The position numbers and the translations under genes were made by a program. Under the pieces are notes generated by a model that was not told where the DNA came from, did not search any database, and saw nothing but the letters and a program-made list of their open reading frames with translations. Shown piece after piece: positions 1 to 7,462 of a stretch of DNA of 12,268 nucleotides. Source of the DNA: DASXRU01 sp036506395. GTDB taxonomy: Bacteria; Acidobacteriota; Blastocatellia; Pyrinomonadales; Pyrinomonadaceae. The DNA lies in assembly GCA_036506395.1 (NCBI GenBank), contig DASXRU010000026.1, positions 1-12,268 on the forward strand, written 5' to 3'. Position 1 is the first letter of the stretch. Every line of letters begins with the position of its first letter.

Positions 1-107
1 CAGCACCCTCACCAGCACGCCCACCGGAACTACCACGCTGACGATCAGTGCCACCGCCACCGGCATCACCATCAATCCCATCACCGTCACCCTCACTGTC
101 CTACCTT
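1..107 (+). repeat. Copy 1 of an exact 107-bp direct repeat (Ig-like domain end)
   Basis: Bases 1-107 are identical to 3083-3189 by direct comparison, including every third codon position. The match begins at or before the window edge, so its true length is unknown. Identity ends abruptly one base into the codon after Leu-Pro (TAT here, TGT in copy 2), the boundary between the Ig-like domain and the following propeller. Both copies are read in the same frame. Confidence 0.97.
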
Positions 108-1030
108 ATGGTACAGCTACAGAGATCTTTGTCGGCAATCACGCTCCAGGCCCATCAACCTTCATCACCGTTTCCAGATTCCTTGGAGACGCGGATGGGG
201 ATGTGAGCCCGGCGTCCGAGTTTTACGGAGACAATGCGAACGCGGTGGCGCGCGACGCGAGCGGCAACATCTATGTCGCCAGCGATACGGGGAACAGAAT
301 CCGAGTCTACGCCCCAGGGAGCGTAGGGTTCGCTCCGCCGATACGCGAGATCATCGGCCGGGCGACAAAGGTGCACCGGCCGACCGGCCTCGCGCTGGAT
401 GGTCAGGGAAACCTGTACGTCGCGGAACGCGGGGGGCCGACAAACCAGTCTGCTGTGCTCAAATTTGCGCCAGGCGCGGATGGCGATGTCGCTCCCATTG
501 CCATCATCCCTTCGCGGATTCCGGTCACAGGCGAGGTAGCCGGAGTGAATACCCGGATGGACATTGCGAGCGGCGTGGCCGTTGATGCTGCCGGGTCGAT
601 ATACGTTGTGACCTGTCAAGAGCCGCAACGCCCAGGCGACAGCAAACTCCTAATATTTGCTCCCGGCGCCAATGGCGACGTGGCTCCGGTCGTAGAGATC
701 ACAAATGATCTCAACGAACCTCAGCAGGTGACGCTGGATGAAGATGAAAACATCTACATCACGAACAGGGGTGGGGTTTCCGCCATCACGGTGTATGCCG
801 CGGCACCGACCGCCAACGTGACGCCAGTGCGCACCATTACCAGCGCAGACCTTAGCGATCCCTTTGGAGTAGCGGTAGATGGCGCGGGCAGAATCTTTGT
901 TGCAGAAACCGCCCTGCACAGCATTCTGGTGTTTGACACCGGCGCATCAGGCAGTGTGGTTCCATTCCGAAAGATACAGGGATCGAGCACTGGCCTTAAC
1001 AGGCCGTTAGGGATTGCGGTCCGCTTCTGA
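2..1030 (+). CDS. Secreted-type protein, Ig-like domain plus six-bladed NHL-like beta-propeller (5' end off-window)
   Basis: The reading frame is open from base 2 to the TGA at 1028-1030 (342 codons), so the gene starts before the window. A GTG at 203 could be taken as a start, but it lies inside the propeller and ignores the coding sequence before it. Residues 1-35 are the end of a Thr-rich Ig-like domain and are identical to residues 665-699 of the next gene. From about residue 38, six blade-like units follow, each with a strand such as EIFVGNH, NIYVASD, NLYVAER, SIYVVTC, NIYITNR or RIFVAET. Several are followed by a linker like FAPGADGDVAP. The last residues (GIAVRF) resemble the inner strand that closes a propeller onto its first blade. 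NHL/SMP-30-type propellers bind ligands or proteins, often outside the cell; no catalytic residues are evident and the partner is unknown. A 61-bp gap to the next same-strand gene allows co-transcription. Confidence 0.85.
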   Translation, partial: STLTSTPTGTTTLTISATATGITINPITVTLTVLPYGTATEIFVGNHAPGPSTFITVSRFLGDADGDVSPASEFYGDNANAVARDASGNIYVASDTGNRIRVYAPGSVGFAPPIREIIGRATKVHRPTGLALDGQGNLYVAERGGPTNQSAVLKFAPGADGDVAPIAIIPSRIPVTGEVAGVNTRMDIASGVAVDAAGSIYVVTCQEPQRPGDSKLLIFAPGANGDVAPVVEITNDLNEPQQVTLDEDENIYITNRGGVSAITVYAAAPTANVTPVRTITSADLSDPFGVAVDGAGRIFVAETALHSILVFDTGASGSVVPFRKIQGSSTGLNRPLGIAVRF

Positions 1031-1075
1031 GGTCGAGTAAGCAGGGGGAAAGTGAAGCTCGCTTGAGAAGGAGAG

Positions 1076-1081
1076 AAGGAG
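1076..1081 (+). promoter_or_regulatory. Ribosome binding site of the SBBP-repeat gene
   Basis: AAGGAG lies 10 bases before the ATG at 1092, within a longer purine-rich run. It supports that start, which also begins a convincing signal peptide. Confidence 0.75.
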
Positions 1082-1091
1082 TAACGCGGAT

Positions 1092-4000
1092 ATGTGGTCT
1101 GCTGCCTGGCACAAAATTGAACTGAGAGTTTTCCTTATCATCCTGTTTGCAGCCCTGGCCCAAACTGCGGCCCGTGCCCAGCACCTGGAATTCAGTGCAC
1201 AACTTGGAGACCGGGGATTGGATGAGTCCCGTGGCGTGGCTGTCGATCTATCGGGAAACGTCTATCTGACAGGTTCCACCGATGGCGCACTCGAAGGCGC
1301 CAACCAGGGTGGCCATGACGCCTGGCTGGCCAGGTATGACAGCAGTGGCGGGTTAAGATGGATTAAACAATTGGGAAGCCGCGGCGATGACTTCGCTTAC
1401 GGGGTGGCCGTTGACAGTGTGGGCAACGTTTACATCACCGGGAGCACCTCGGACCAGTTGGGCCCATCGCGCAAGGGAGCGCTTGACGCCTTTCTGGCCA
1501 AGTATGACAGCAGTGGCACGTTGCTCTGGGTAGGGCAGTTTGGGACCGCCAGCGATGACATCTCCTCCGGGGTGGCGGTCGATGCCGCTGACAATGTCTA
1601 TCTCACCGGCACAACCTTCGACCAACTGGGAGCTGCCTACTATGGGAATGGCGATGCTTTTCTGGCCAAGTACGACAGTCAGGGCGGCACGCTCTGGACA
1701 GATCAACTCGGGACTCGTCAACTCGACTCGGCGCGGGCGGTGGCGATCAACCCTTCTGGCGATGTCTATATCACGGGAGACACCGCCGACGCTCTGGGTG
1801 GGAACTTTGAAGGAGGAACCGATGCCTTTTTAGCCAGATACGATAGCAGCGGTACGCGCCAGTGGGTCAGGCAACTGGGCAACACAGGCATTGACGAATG
1901 CTACGGCGTGGCGGCGGATGCTGCCAACATTTACATCACGGGGCGCACCGATGGTTTTTTAGGAGGCAGCAATCAGGGTGGCTTTGACGCCTGGGTGGCC
2001 GCCTACGGCGTCAACGGCATGCGGTTGTGGACCAGGCAACTGGGGACTGCAGCTGATGAGGCGGCCCGCGGCGCGGCGGTTGATGGCGCGGGCAATGTTT
2101 ACATCAGCGGATGGACCGCGGGCTCGTTGGGCGGAGCCAATCAGGGTGGCAGAGATGCCTGGGTAGCTCAGTATCAGAGCAACAGCAACCCCCGCTGGAC
2201 GCTGCAGCTTGGCACCGCCGCGGCGGACGAAGCTCCTGGGATCGCCGTCGATAGCGCCCGGAATTTCTATCTCACCGGCACCACCGCAGCTTCGCTCGGC
2301 GGACGTTTCCAGGGAGGAACAGACGCCTGGTTACAGGCCTACTCCCAGACGCCCGCAATCAGTAGCTTCAGCCCCGGCAGCGGTGCGACGGGAAGCACGA
2401 TCACTATTCTGGGAAAGAACTTCACCGGCACAACGTCGGTCAGGTTCAACGGAGCGCCCGCCACCTTCGTGATCAATACGCCGGGACAGATCACCGCGAC
2501 ACTACCGGCCGCCGCCAGCACGGGACGCATCACCGTCACCAACTCATATGGCACGGCGACCAGCGCCAACGACTTCATCGTCACCACGACCCCAGCCGTG
2601 ACGCTTTCGGCCACGCCCACCACCCGCACCATCGCTGCCAGCCAGCCGGCGATTTACACGATCAACCTCAACCGAAGGAACTATCCCGGTCTGGTCGATC
2701 TCTCGGTCAGCGGCCTGCCCACGGGAGCCACCTCCTCATTCAGTGCTGACCCGACTACGGGGAGCAGTTCCAGTCTGCGCATTGATACCACCACGGCGAC
2801 CGTCACCGGGACGCGGACCTTGACCATCAGCGCCACGGCGACGGGTATCACAATTGCACCCATCACCGTCACGCTGACGATCACTCCGCCGCCGGGTGTG
2901 ACGCTGACGGCGACGCCCACCAGCAAAACCGTCACGGTGGGCCAAGCAACCACCTACACGATCAACCTCAATCGGACAAGTTACTGGAACAGTGTCAGTT
3001 TATCGGTCAGCGGCCTGCCGGCGGGGGCGACCTATAATTTCAACCCGCAGCCGGCGCAGGGACAGGTCTCCAATCTCAACATCAGCACCCTCACCAGCAC
3101 GCCCACCGGAACTACCACGCTGACGATCAGTGCCACCGCCACCGGCATCACCATCAATCCCATCACCGTCACCCTCACTGTCCTACCTTGTTGTGTGGAT
3201 TGGATACGGCAGGAAGGGACCTCAGATAATGAATATTCAACCGAGGTAGCGGTGGACAGTGGGGGTAATCTCTATGTCGTCGGAGGCGAAGCAATCTTAT
3301 TAACGAAGTACGACTCCACCGGGCAAAAAATCTGGGAGGTGCCAACTCTCGGCCAGGGGTACTCACCGCAGGATGTTGCCGTTGATAGCGCGGGCGATGT
3401 TTACATCACGGGAGAAGAATGGCAGCGCGAGTCGTGGCTAGCGAAATACGATCGCGACGGAAAACAGTTATGGATTGAACTGTTGGTAGACCCGGGAAGG
3501 GATAGCTCTCTTAGTGTCGCTGTGGACGGCGCAGACATCTACATCACCGGAAGGACAGATGGGTCCCTGGGCGGTCCGAACCCGCTCCCGCCGAATGAAG
3601 ACGCCTGGCTGGCAAAGTTTGACGCCTCGGGCAGTGAGGTCTGGCGGGCCCAGTTGGGAGACACTGGCCATGACGCAGCCCGGGCCATTGCGGCAAGATC
3701 AGGGTTTGTATACATCACAGGTTACACCGATGGCGATCTAAGGGGAACAGGGACGGGAAGTTTGTTTCTTGCCAAGTATGGGACAGTGCAGAACGCAAGC
3801 GGACCGAGTGCGGCTCGATTGTGGGTCCATCAGTTCGGCAACGCAATTTCCGGGGTCGACGGTGTTCGCGATGTCGCGGCACTTAGCTCCGGCGACGTCT
3901 ACGTCACAGGAACCGTAGGTGACGAAACAGGAGCCGTGGGTGATAACGCCTTTCTGGCAAAATTCGACGCCAACGGAAACAATTGGACACGACAGTTGGC

Positions 4001-4586
4001 GGCCGACGTGGCAATGAACAGTTCCCAAGCCTTCACGGGTTCCCGTGCTATCGCGTTGGACAGCGCAGATAACGCATACATCACGGGATACACCACGGGT
4101 TCTCTGGGCGGTACGCATCAGGGAGAGGAAGATGCTTTTGTCGCAAAGTATGACAGCAACGGCAATCTCGTCTGGACAAAGCAACTGGGCTCTTTAAATG
4201 GCGACGTTTCTAACGGAATAGCGGTGAGCGGCTCGGGTGGTGTGTTCATTACGGGAAATACCGGGGGCAGTCTGGGGGCAATTTATCAGGGGCCCGGCAC
4301 CCAAAGCTGGCTGGGCGACTCCTGGTTAGCGAAGCTCTCACCGTCTGTGATCCCTTACATCACGAGCTTTTCCCCAACCAGTGGGCCGGTGGGAACCAGC
4401 GTTATCATCACCGGAGGAAATTTCACCGGCGCGACGGCAGTCAAATTCAATGGCGTCTCCGCCGCCTTCACCGTCAACTCAGCCACCCAGATCACGGCAA
4501 CTGTCCCCGCAGGTGCGACTACAGGCCGGATCTCTGTCGAAACGCCCTGCGGCTTTGCCTACAGCGCCACGGACTTTGTCCGATGA
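1092..4586 (+). CDS. Secreted SBBP-repeat / IPT-TIG / Ig-like modular protein
   Basis: A 1164-aa protein, very probably exported. Residues 1-29 form a signal peptide (basic start, core around VFLIILFAAL, probable cleavage ARA|Q). Residues 30-420 hold seven SBBP units of about 56 aa, with pattern GVAVD..GNVYITG.T...LGG.NQGG.DAWLA.YDS.G...W..QLG. An IPT/TIG domain follows at about 421-497 (SSFSPGSG, GKNFTG), then two related Ig-like domains at about 500-598 and 602-699, each ending in a near-identical LTISATATGIT stretch. Residues 700-1086 hold seven more, less regular SBBP units, and residues 1087-1164 a second IPT/TIG domain. SBBP units are predicted beta-propeller blades; such proteins are usually surface or adhesion-like, but I see no catalytic site and no obvious sorting or anchor signal. 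Function is unknown. The Ig-like DNA shared with the upstream gene points to domain shuffling. Confidence 0.92.
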   Translation: MWSAAWHKIELRVFLIILFAALAQTAARAQHLEFSAQLGDRGLDESRGVAVDLSGNVYLTGSTDGALEGANQGGHDAWLARYDSSGGLRWIKQLGSRGDDFAYGVAVDSVGNVYITGSTSDQLGPSRKGALDAFLAKYDSSGTLLWVGQFGTASDDISSGVAVDAADNVYLTGTTFDQLGAAYYGNGDAFLAKYDSQGGTLWTDQLGTRQLDSARAVAINPSGDVYITGDTADALGGNFEGGTDAFLARYDSSGTRQWVRQLGNTGIDECYGVAADAANIYITGRTDGFLGGSNQGGFDAWVAAYGVNGMRLWTRQLGTAADEAARGAAVDGAGNVYISGWTAGSLGGANQGGRDAWVAQYQSNSNPRWTLQLGTAAADEAPGIAVDSARNFYLTGTTAASLGGRFQGGTDAWLQAYSQTPAISSFSPGSGATGSTITILGKNFTGTTSVRFNGAPATFVINTPGQITATLPAAASTGRITVTNSYGTATSANDFIVTTTPAVTLSATPTTRTIAASQPAIYTINLNRRNYPGLVDLSVSGLPTGATSSFSADPTTGSSSSLRIDTTTATVTGTRTLTISATATGITIAPITVTLTITPPPGVTLTATPTSKTVTVGQATTYTINLNRTSYWNSVSLSVSGLPAGATYNFNPQPAQGQVSNLNISTLTSTPTGTTTLTISATATGITINPITVTLTVLPCCVDWIRQEGTSDNEYSTEVAVDSGGNLYVVGGEAILLTKYDSTGQKIWEVPTLGQGYSPQDVAVDSAGDVYITGEEWQRESWLAKYDRDGKQLWIELLVDPGRDSSLSVAVDGADIYITGRTDGSLGGPNPLPPNEDAWLAKFDASGSEVWRAQLGDTGHDAARAIAARSGFVYITGYTDGDLRGTGTGSLFLAKYGTVQNASGPSAARLWVHQFGNAISGVDGVRDVAALSSGDVYVTGTVGDETGAVGDNAFLAKFDANGNNWTRQLAADVAMNSSQAFTGSRAIALDSADNAYITGYTTGSLGGTHQGEEDAFVAKYDSNGNLVWTKQLGSLNGDVSNGIAVSGSGGVFITGNTGGSLGAIYQGPGTQSWLGDSWLAKLSPSVIPYITSFSPTSGPVGTSVIITGGNFTGATAVKFNGVSAAFTVNSATQITATVPAGATTGRISVETPCGFAYSATDFVR
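3083..3189 (+). repeat. Copy 2 of the exact 107-bp direct repeat
   Basis: This is the internal copy, encoding the end of the second Ig-like domain of the 1164-aa protein. It matches bases 1-107 without a difference. Downstream, copy 1 leads into an NHL-type propeller and copy 2 into an SBBP-type propeller. Confidence 0.97.
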
Positions 4587-4638
4587 TCGACTGGGAGACG
4601 CATGGAGATATAGAAAACACCATCCTAAAATCCACTAC

Positions 4639-4683
4639 GGCTAAAGTCGTCGTCGGGCGGTTCGATTCCTCGCCTGGCCACCA
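4639..4683 (+). other. tRNA 3'-end-like fragment (anticodon-arm-like hairpin, T arm, acceptor strand, CCA)
   Basis: GGTTCGATTCC at 4659-4669 matches the tRNA T-loop consensus. Numbering T54 at 4661 gives G53, T54, T55, C56, G57, A58 and C61 as expected. The acceptor 3' strand CCTGGCC is then at 4673-4679, the discriminator A at 4680 and CCA at 4681-4683, the exact canonical distance. Upstream, 4634-4638 and 4646-4650 could pair at four of five positions around a seven-base loop, like an anticodon arm. Against a working tRNA: only three of five T-stem pairs form, position 33 is G instead of T, and I find no matching 5' acceptor strand (GGCCAGG) or D arm. It may be a decayed tRNA, a leftover integration site at a tRNA 3' end, or chance. 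Confidence 0.4.
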
Positions 4684-4697
4684 TTGTGTTTACGATG

Positions 4698-4736
4698 AAA
4701 GGCTTAAGGAGAATGGAAATTGGCCCACGCCTTTTT
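4698..4736. terminator. Weak terminator candidate between convergent genes
   Basis: AAAGGC (4698-4703) can pair with GCCTTT (4729-4734), followed by further T residues on the plus strand. The 25-base loop and short stem make this a poor intrinsic terminator. Its position between two convergent genes is the main support. Confidence 0.25.
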
Positions 4737-4762
4737 CATTTCTCTTGGCCTGCTTTTTCTTT

Positions 4763-5218
4763 CTAGTTTCGCCAGTAGTTCTTGATGCGCTCCTCAAGGA
4801 GTGGAAACGGTACGTAGTCGGCGCTTCGTCCGGCGCGGCGTAGTTCTTCAACCATCCGCATGGCGCCGTCTGCGTTTCTGGTGTGAACCAAAATAGTTGA
4901 GGCAGCCTGAAGTTCCGGGTGAGCAGCAAGCCAGCAAGCTATGGCGTAGCCGGTGCGCTCATCGTCATGACAGGACGTGTTGTAGTGTTCCGGATGGAGG
5001 TCGTGATCCAGAAAGATGGCGTCGTAGGAATTTGTACTCAAGAGTTCTTGTGCCTGCTTTACATCATGAGCCACGTCAACAAAGTCGCCTTTGAAACGCG
5101 CAGAAAACCATCTATGTCTTCTCTTGTCGTCGTCCAGAAGAAAAACCCGAATTGGATGGCGCTCGGCCTTTACCTTGCTGAGTCCGAGTTTGCTCAGCAA
5201 CGAATGTAATAACGGCAT
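4763..5218 (-). CDS. Cyclic-phosphate-processing receiver (cREC)-type domain protein
   Basis: A 151-aa single-domain protein with a receiver-like fold. The acidic cluster LLDDDKRR (residues 27-34) follows the first strand, IRVFLLDD. The D-box-like strand is AIFLDHDL (67-74), with His72 and Asp73 beside the usual receiver Asp71. TGYAIACWL (89-97) and ILVHTRNADGA (109-119) follow, and the end has a VPF motif (136-138). LDHDL and the HT-N-DGA segment fit the family named cyclic-phosphate-processing receiver (cREC) better than a two-component response regulator. The cREC role in handling cyclic phosphates is a prediction from published domain analysis, not seen here. There is no output domain, signal peptide or membrane segment, so it is probably cytoplasmic. 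GGAGG at 5235-5239 (minus strand) is 16 bases before the ATG, rather far. It is divergent from the ATPase gene at 5508. Confidence 0.72.
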   Translation of the reverse strand: MPLLHSLLSKLGLSKVKAERHPIRVFLLDDDKRRHRWFSARFKGDFVDVAHDVKQAQELLSTNSYDAIFLDHDLHPEHYNTSCHDDERTGYAIACWLAAHPELQAASTILVHTRNADGAMRMVEELRRAGRSADYVPFPLLEERIKNYWRN

Positions 5219-5240
5219 GTCGGTCTCGATAAAGCCTCCG

Positions 5241-5250
5241 GTTATATAAC
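5241..5250 (-). promoter_or_regulatory. Possible -10 region / perfect palindrome before the cREC gene
   Basis: GTTATATAAC is a perfect 10-base palindrome, 22 bases upstream of the cREC ATG and just before its GGAGG. On the minus strand it follows a TG dinucleotide and could act as a weak extended -10 element. I find no convincing -35 box. It could instead bind a small dimeric regulator. Confidence 0.3.
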
Positions 5251-5415
5251 AATAGTCTACGCTCGGCAGATTTGAAAACTACGACTGGGAAGATACGAGA
5301 GAAGAGTCACAGTAGTTTTGCATCCGATTAGCAGCGAAAACCGCATCAATCAACGGCAAACTGGGCGATCGGATTTTGAGAACGCGAATTAACAGTCTTC
5401 GATAGGTGCGATTGA

Positions 5416-5443
5416 TTGCGCCCGCTTCTTCCGATGCTATAAT
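5416..5443 (+). promoter_or_regulatory. Promoter of the DnaI/DnaC-like ATPase gene
   Basis: TATAAT at 5438-5443 is preceded by TGC, a perfect extended -10 element. TTGCGC at 5416-5421 is a weak -35 with a 16-base spacer. Transcription would start near 5450, leaving a leader of about 58 bases before the ATG at 5508. Confidence 0.6.
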
Positions 5444-5507
5444 CCAAATCGAATTTGCCCAGTGAAAAGAAATATCTGGTTCGTCATTTAGCACTCCTGG
5501 TCCCACA

Positions 5508-6413
5508 ATGTCATCCGATAACTCAGATAAGAAAGTCTTACGAATGGTCAGTAACGTTCAGGACTCCTCGGATTCCCCCAAAAACACTAATGAAGCGAAG
5601 GATGCTGAAAATGTTGTCTGCCCGTTTTGTTTTGGTACCGGAACCAGGCTCGAGCCGGATGAAGAAGGAGCAAGTGGAAGCGTAAAAGGCGCCGTTATTT
5701 GTGAATGCCGCCGGGAAAAAAGCGGCACAAGATTCCTCGATGCGGCGCGTATTCCGCCGCGGTTCCGCGAATGCTCTTTCCATAACTACTACCCGAAAAA
5801 TGATTCACAGTATTTCGCGCACAGTTTCGCCTGCAGGCTGGTTGATGAATACCCGGCAGTAGAAACTGGGTTGCTTTTCATGGGGTCGGTAGGCGTGGGC
5901 AAGACGCATCTGGCTATTGCCGTGCTGAAGGACCTGATCGAGAAGAAGGGCGTTACTTGTTTGTTCTACGAGTCGGGCTCGCTCCTCAAAGCCATCCAGG
6001 ATTCCTACAACCCGATATCACAAACGTCTGAGATGCGTGTGCTTGCTCCGGTCTACCAGGCCGAGGTACTGGTCCTGGACGAACTGGGCGCCACCGTACC
6101 GACAAATTGGGTGCGCGACACGCTGTACCAGATCATTAACACGCGGTACAACAACAAGAAACTCACGATCTTCACCACCAATTATCTGGATGAGCCACGC
6201 GTCAGCTCCGAGGAGAATCCTGACACTAGTGATACGAGACGAAGAGGCAGGAACTTTGCTTCAGAGCGGATTCAGGAGCTAACAACGCTTGAGGAGCGTA
6301 TTGGTACCCCTTTGCGCAGCCGTCTGTATGAGATGTGTAAGAGAGTGACGATCGAAGGAGAGGACTATCGCAAACGTCTGGAGCAACGCCGCTTTGATTC
6401 CGTCAAGGATTAG
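5508..6413 (+). CDS. DnaI/DnaC/IstB-like AAA+ ATPase with N-terminal cysteine cluster
   Basis: A 301-aa protein. After a polar, charged first 35 residues come Cys38-Pro-Phe-Cys41 and Cys65-Glu-Cys67, a likely zinc site. The AAA+ core has Walker A GSVGVGKT (126-133), Walker B VLVLDE (187-192), sensor-1-like TTN (223-225) and an arginine-rich segment LRSRLYEM (269-276) typical of the DnaC/IstB group. The nearest known role is loading the replicative helicase DnaB onto DNA; IstB-type transposition helpers share the fold, but no transposase gene is adjacent. The N-terminal zinc motif recalls DnaI. Helicase loading is therefore an inference. ATG 5508 is the first start after an in-frame stop at 5463-5465 but lacks a clear ribosome site; Met13 (5544) is an alternative. 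The gene converges with the TPR gene, 14 bases apart. Confidence 0.85.
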   Translation: MSSDNSDKKVLRMVSNVQDSSDSPKNTNEAKDAENVVCPFCFGTGTRLEPDEEGASGSVKGAVICECRREKSGTRFLDAARIPPRFRECSFHNYYPKNDSQYFAHSFACRLVDEYPAVETGLLFMGSVGVGKTHLAIAVLKDLIEKKGVTCLFYESGSLLKAIQDSYNPISQTSEMRVLAPVYQAEVLVLDELGATVPTNWVRDTLYQIINTRYNNKKLTIFTTNYLDEPRVSSEENPDTSDTRRRGRNFASERIQELTTLEERIGTPLRSRLYEMCKRVTIEGEDYRKRLEQRRFDSVKD

Positions 6414-6427
6414 AATCCAAACAATAG

Positions 6428-7462
6428 CTAGCGAGGCCTGGTGTTGAGCCGTTTGTCGATGAAGTCTTTGAAAACGTCACGTAGACCCGGCTGAATCTTG
6501 AATGCTTTTTCAAAGTCTTCAAGCGCTTCAGCTTTTTTTTCTTGCAGCGTTTCTATAACTGCGCGCGCACTATAAGCTTCCGCTAAATTCGGATCGAGGA
6601 TGATTGCCTTTGAATAATCAGTCAATGCTCCGTTCAAATCCTGCTTGGCCTGTAAGGCGGTCCCGCGTGCGTAGTACACGCCGGCGTCAGGTTTCAACTC
6701 AATTGCCTTGCTGTAGTCGGCGATTGCCCTGTCAAATTCTCGCTGGGATTGCCACAACTGCGCGCGATTGATGTACGCATCCACGAATTTCGGGCTGGCT
6801 TCCAAGGCGGAAGTGTAGTCTCTGACAGCCGCCGCAGTATCTTGCTTCGCTTGGTAGGCAGTGCCGCGATTGTAGTAGGCGATCGTCAGCTTGGGATTGA
6901 ACTCAATGGCTTTCGTGTAATCGCTAATTGCAGCTTCAACGTCGCCCTTAGCTTTCCTGGCGTTGCCGCGATTGTTGTAAGCCATAGCAAACTCTGGTAC
7001 CAGCTGGATTGCGCTGGAAAAGTCGGCAATGGCCCCGTCGTTGTTGCCCTGCTGCATCCGCACCACCCCGCGATTGAAATAAGGTTCGACGCTACGCGGG
7101 TTGAGTTCAATTGCTTTACTGTAATCGTTGATCGCGCCATCCAAATCTCCCTTTTGGAGTTTGATATTTGCGCGATTGTTATAAGCGGTACCGAGGCGAG
7201 GTTCTAACGCCAGAGCTTGATCGTAGTCCGCGAGAGCGCCATCCAGATCGCCACTCTCCTGTTTTTGCAATCCACGGTTGTAGTACTCGAGGGCTTTCCC
7301 GGATTTTTGCCCAATTGCGGGCATGAGGAAAAGAGTGACAACAACAAGCGTCATCAGAAGCTTGGCGATCAACCTGGCAGTTTCTTGAAATCGCTGGTTA
7401 TTGGCTCTCATGTCGTGATAAATCGGAGGGGACAAATCCATGATGAACGTTGCACTCAACAT
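6428..7462 (-). CDS. Exported or membrane-anchored protein with eight TPR repeats
   Basis: A protein of up to 344 aa. Residues about 56-326 are eight consecutive tetratricopeptide repeats of 33-34 aa with the pattern AY.NRG.....GD...AI.DY.KAIEL.P, followed by a short basic tail. Such arrays are protein-docking scaffolds; no catalytic domain is present, so the partner cannot be named. Residues 31-51 form a hydrophobic segment (LLMTLVVVTLFLMPAIG) that reads as a signal peptide or N-terminal anchor, placing the TPRs outside the cytoplasmic membrane. The start is uncertain: Met1 (7462), Met8 (7441) or Met18 (7411). Met18 gives the most ordinary signal peptide, while Met1 falls inside the inverted repeat at 7454-7492, suggesting it is fortuitous. 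None has a strong ribosome site. Confidence 0.88.
   Translation of the reverse strand: MLSATFIMDLSPPIYHDMRANNQRFQETARLIAKLLMTLVVVTLFLMPAIGQKSGKALEYYNRGLQKQESGDLDGALADYDQALALEPRLGTAYNNRANIKLQKGDLDGAINDYSKAIELNPRSVEPYFNRGVVRMQQGNNDGAIADFSSAIQLVPEFAMAYNNRGNARKAKGDVEAAISDYTKAIEFNPKLTIAYYNRGTAYQAKQDTAAAVRDYTSALEASPKFVDAYINRAQLWQSQREFDRAIADYSKAIELKPDAGVYYARGTALQAKQDLNGALTDYSKAIILDPNLAEAYSARAVIETLQEKKAEALEDFEKAFKIQPGLRDVFKDFIDKRLNTRPR

Noticed and set aside
203..1030. Gene starting at GTG 203
   Set aside because: The frame continues open to base 2 and the upstream residues match a domain of the next gene, so 203 is internal to a longer truncated gene.
1092..4586. CRISPR-like or tandem DNA repeat array in the SBBP blocks
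   Set aside because: Periodicity is at the protein level (about 56 aa) with diverged DNA, so these are blade repeats.
4590..4683. Complete tRNA or tmRNA gene ending at the CCA
   Set aside because: No complementary 5' acceptor strand or D arm was found at tRNA distances, and the acceptor lacks the CTCCACCA-type end usual in tmRNA.
4583..4843. Plus-strand frame of 86 codons across the gap after the SBBP gene
   Set aside because: It overlaps both the tRNA-like fragment and the end of the cREC gene and shows no protein motif.
5279..5506. Minus-strand frame of 75 codons between the divergent genes
   Set aside because: It covers the ATPase promoter, has no ribosome site and no recognisable domain.
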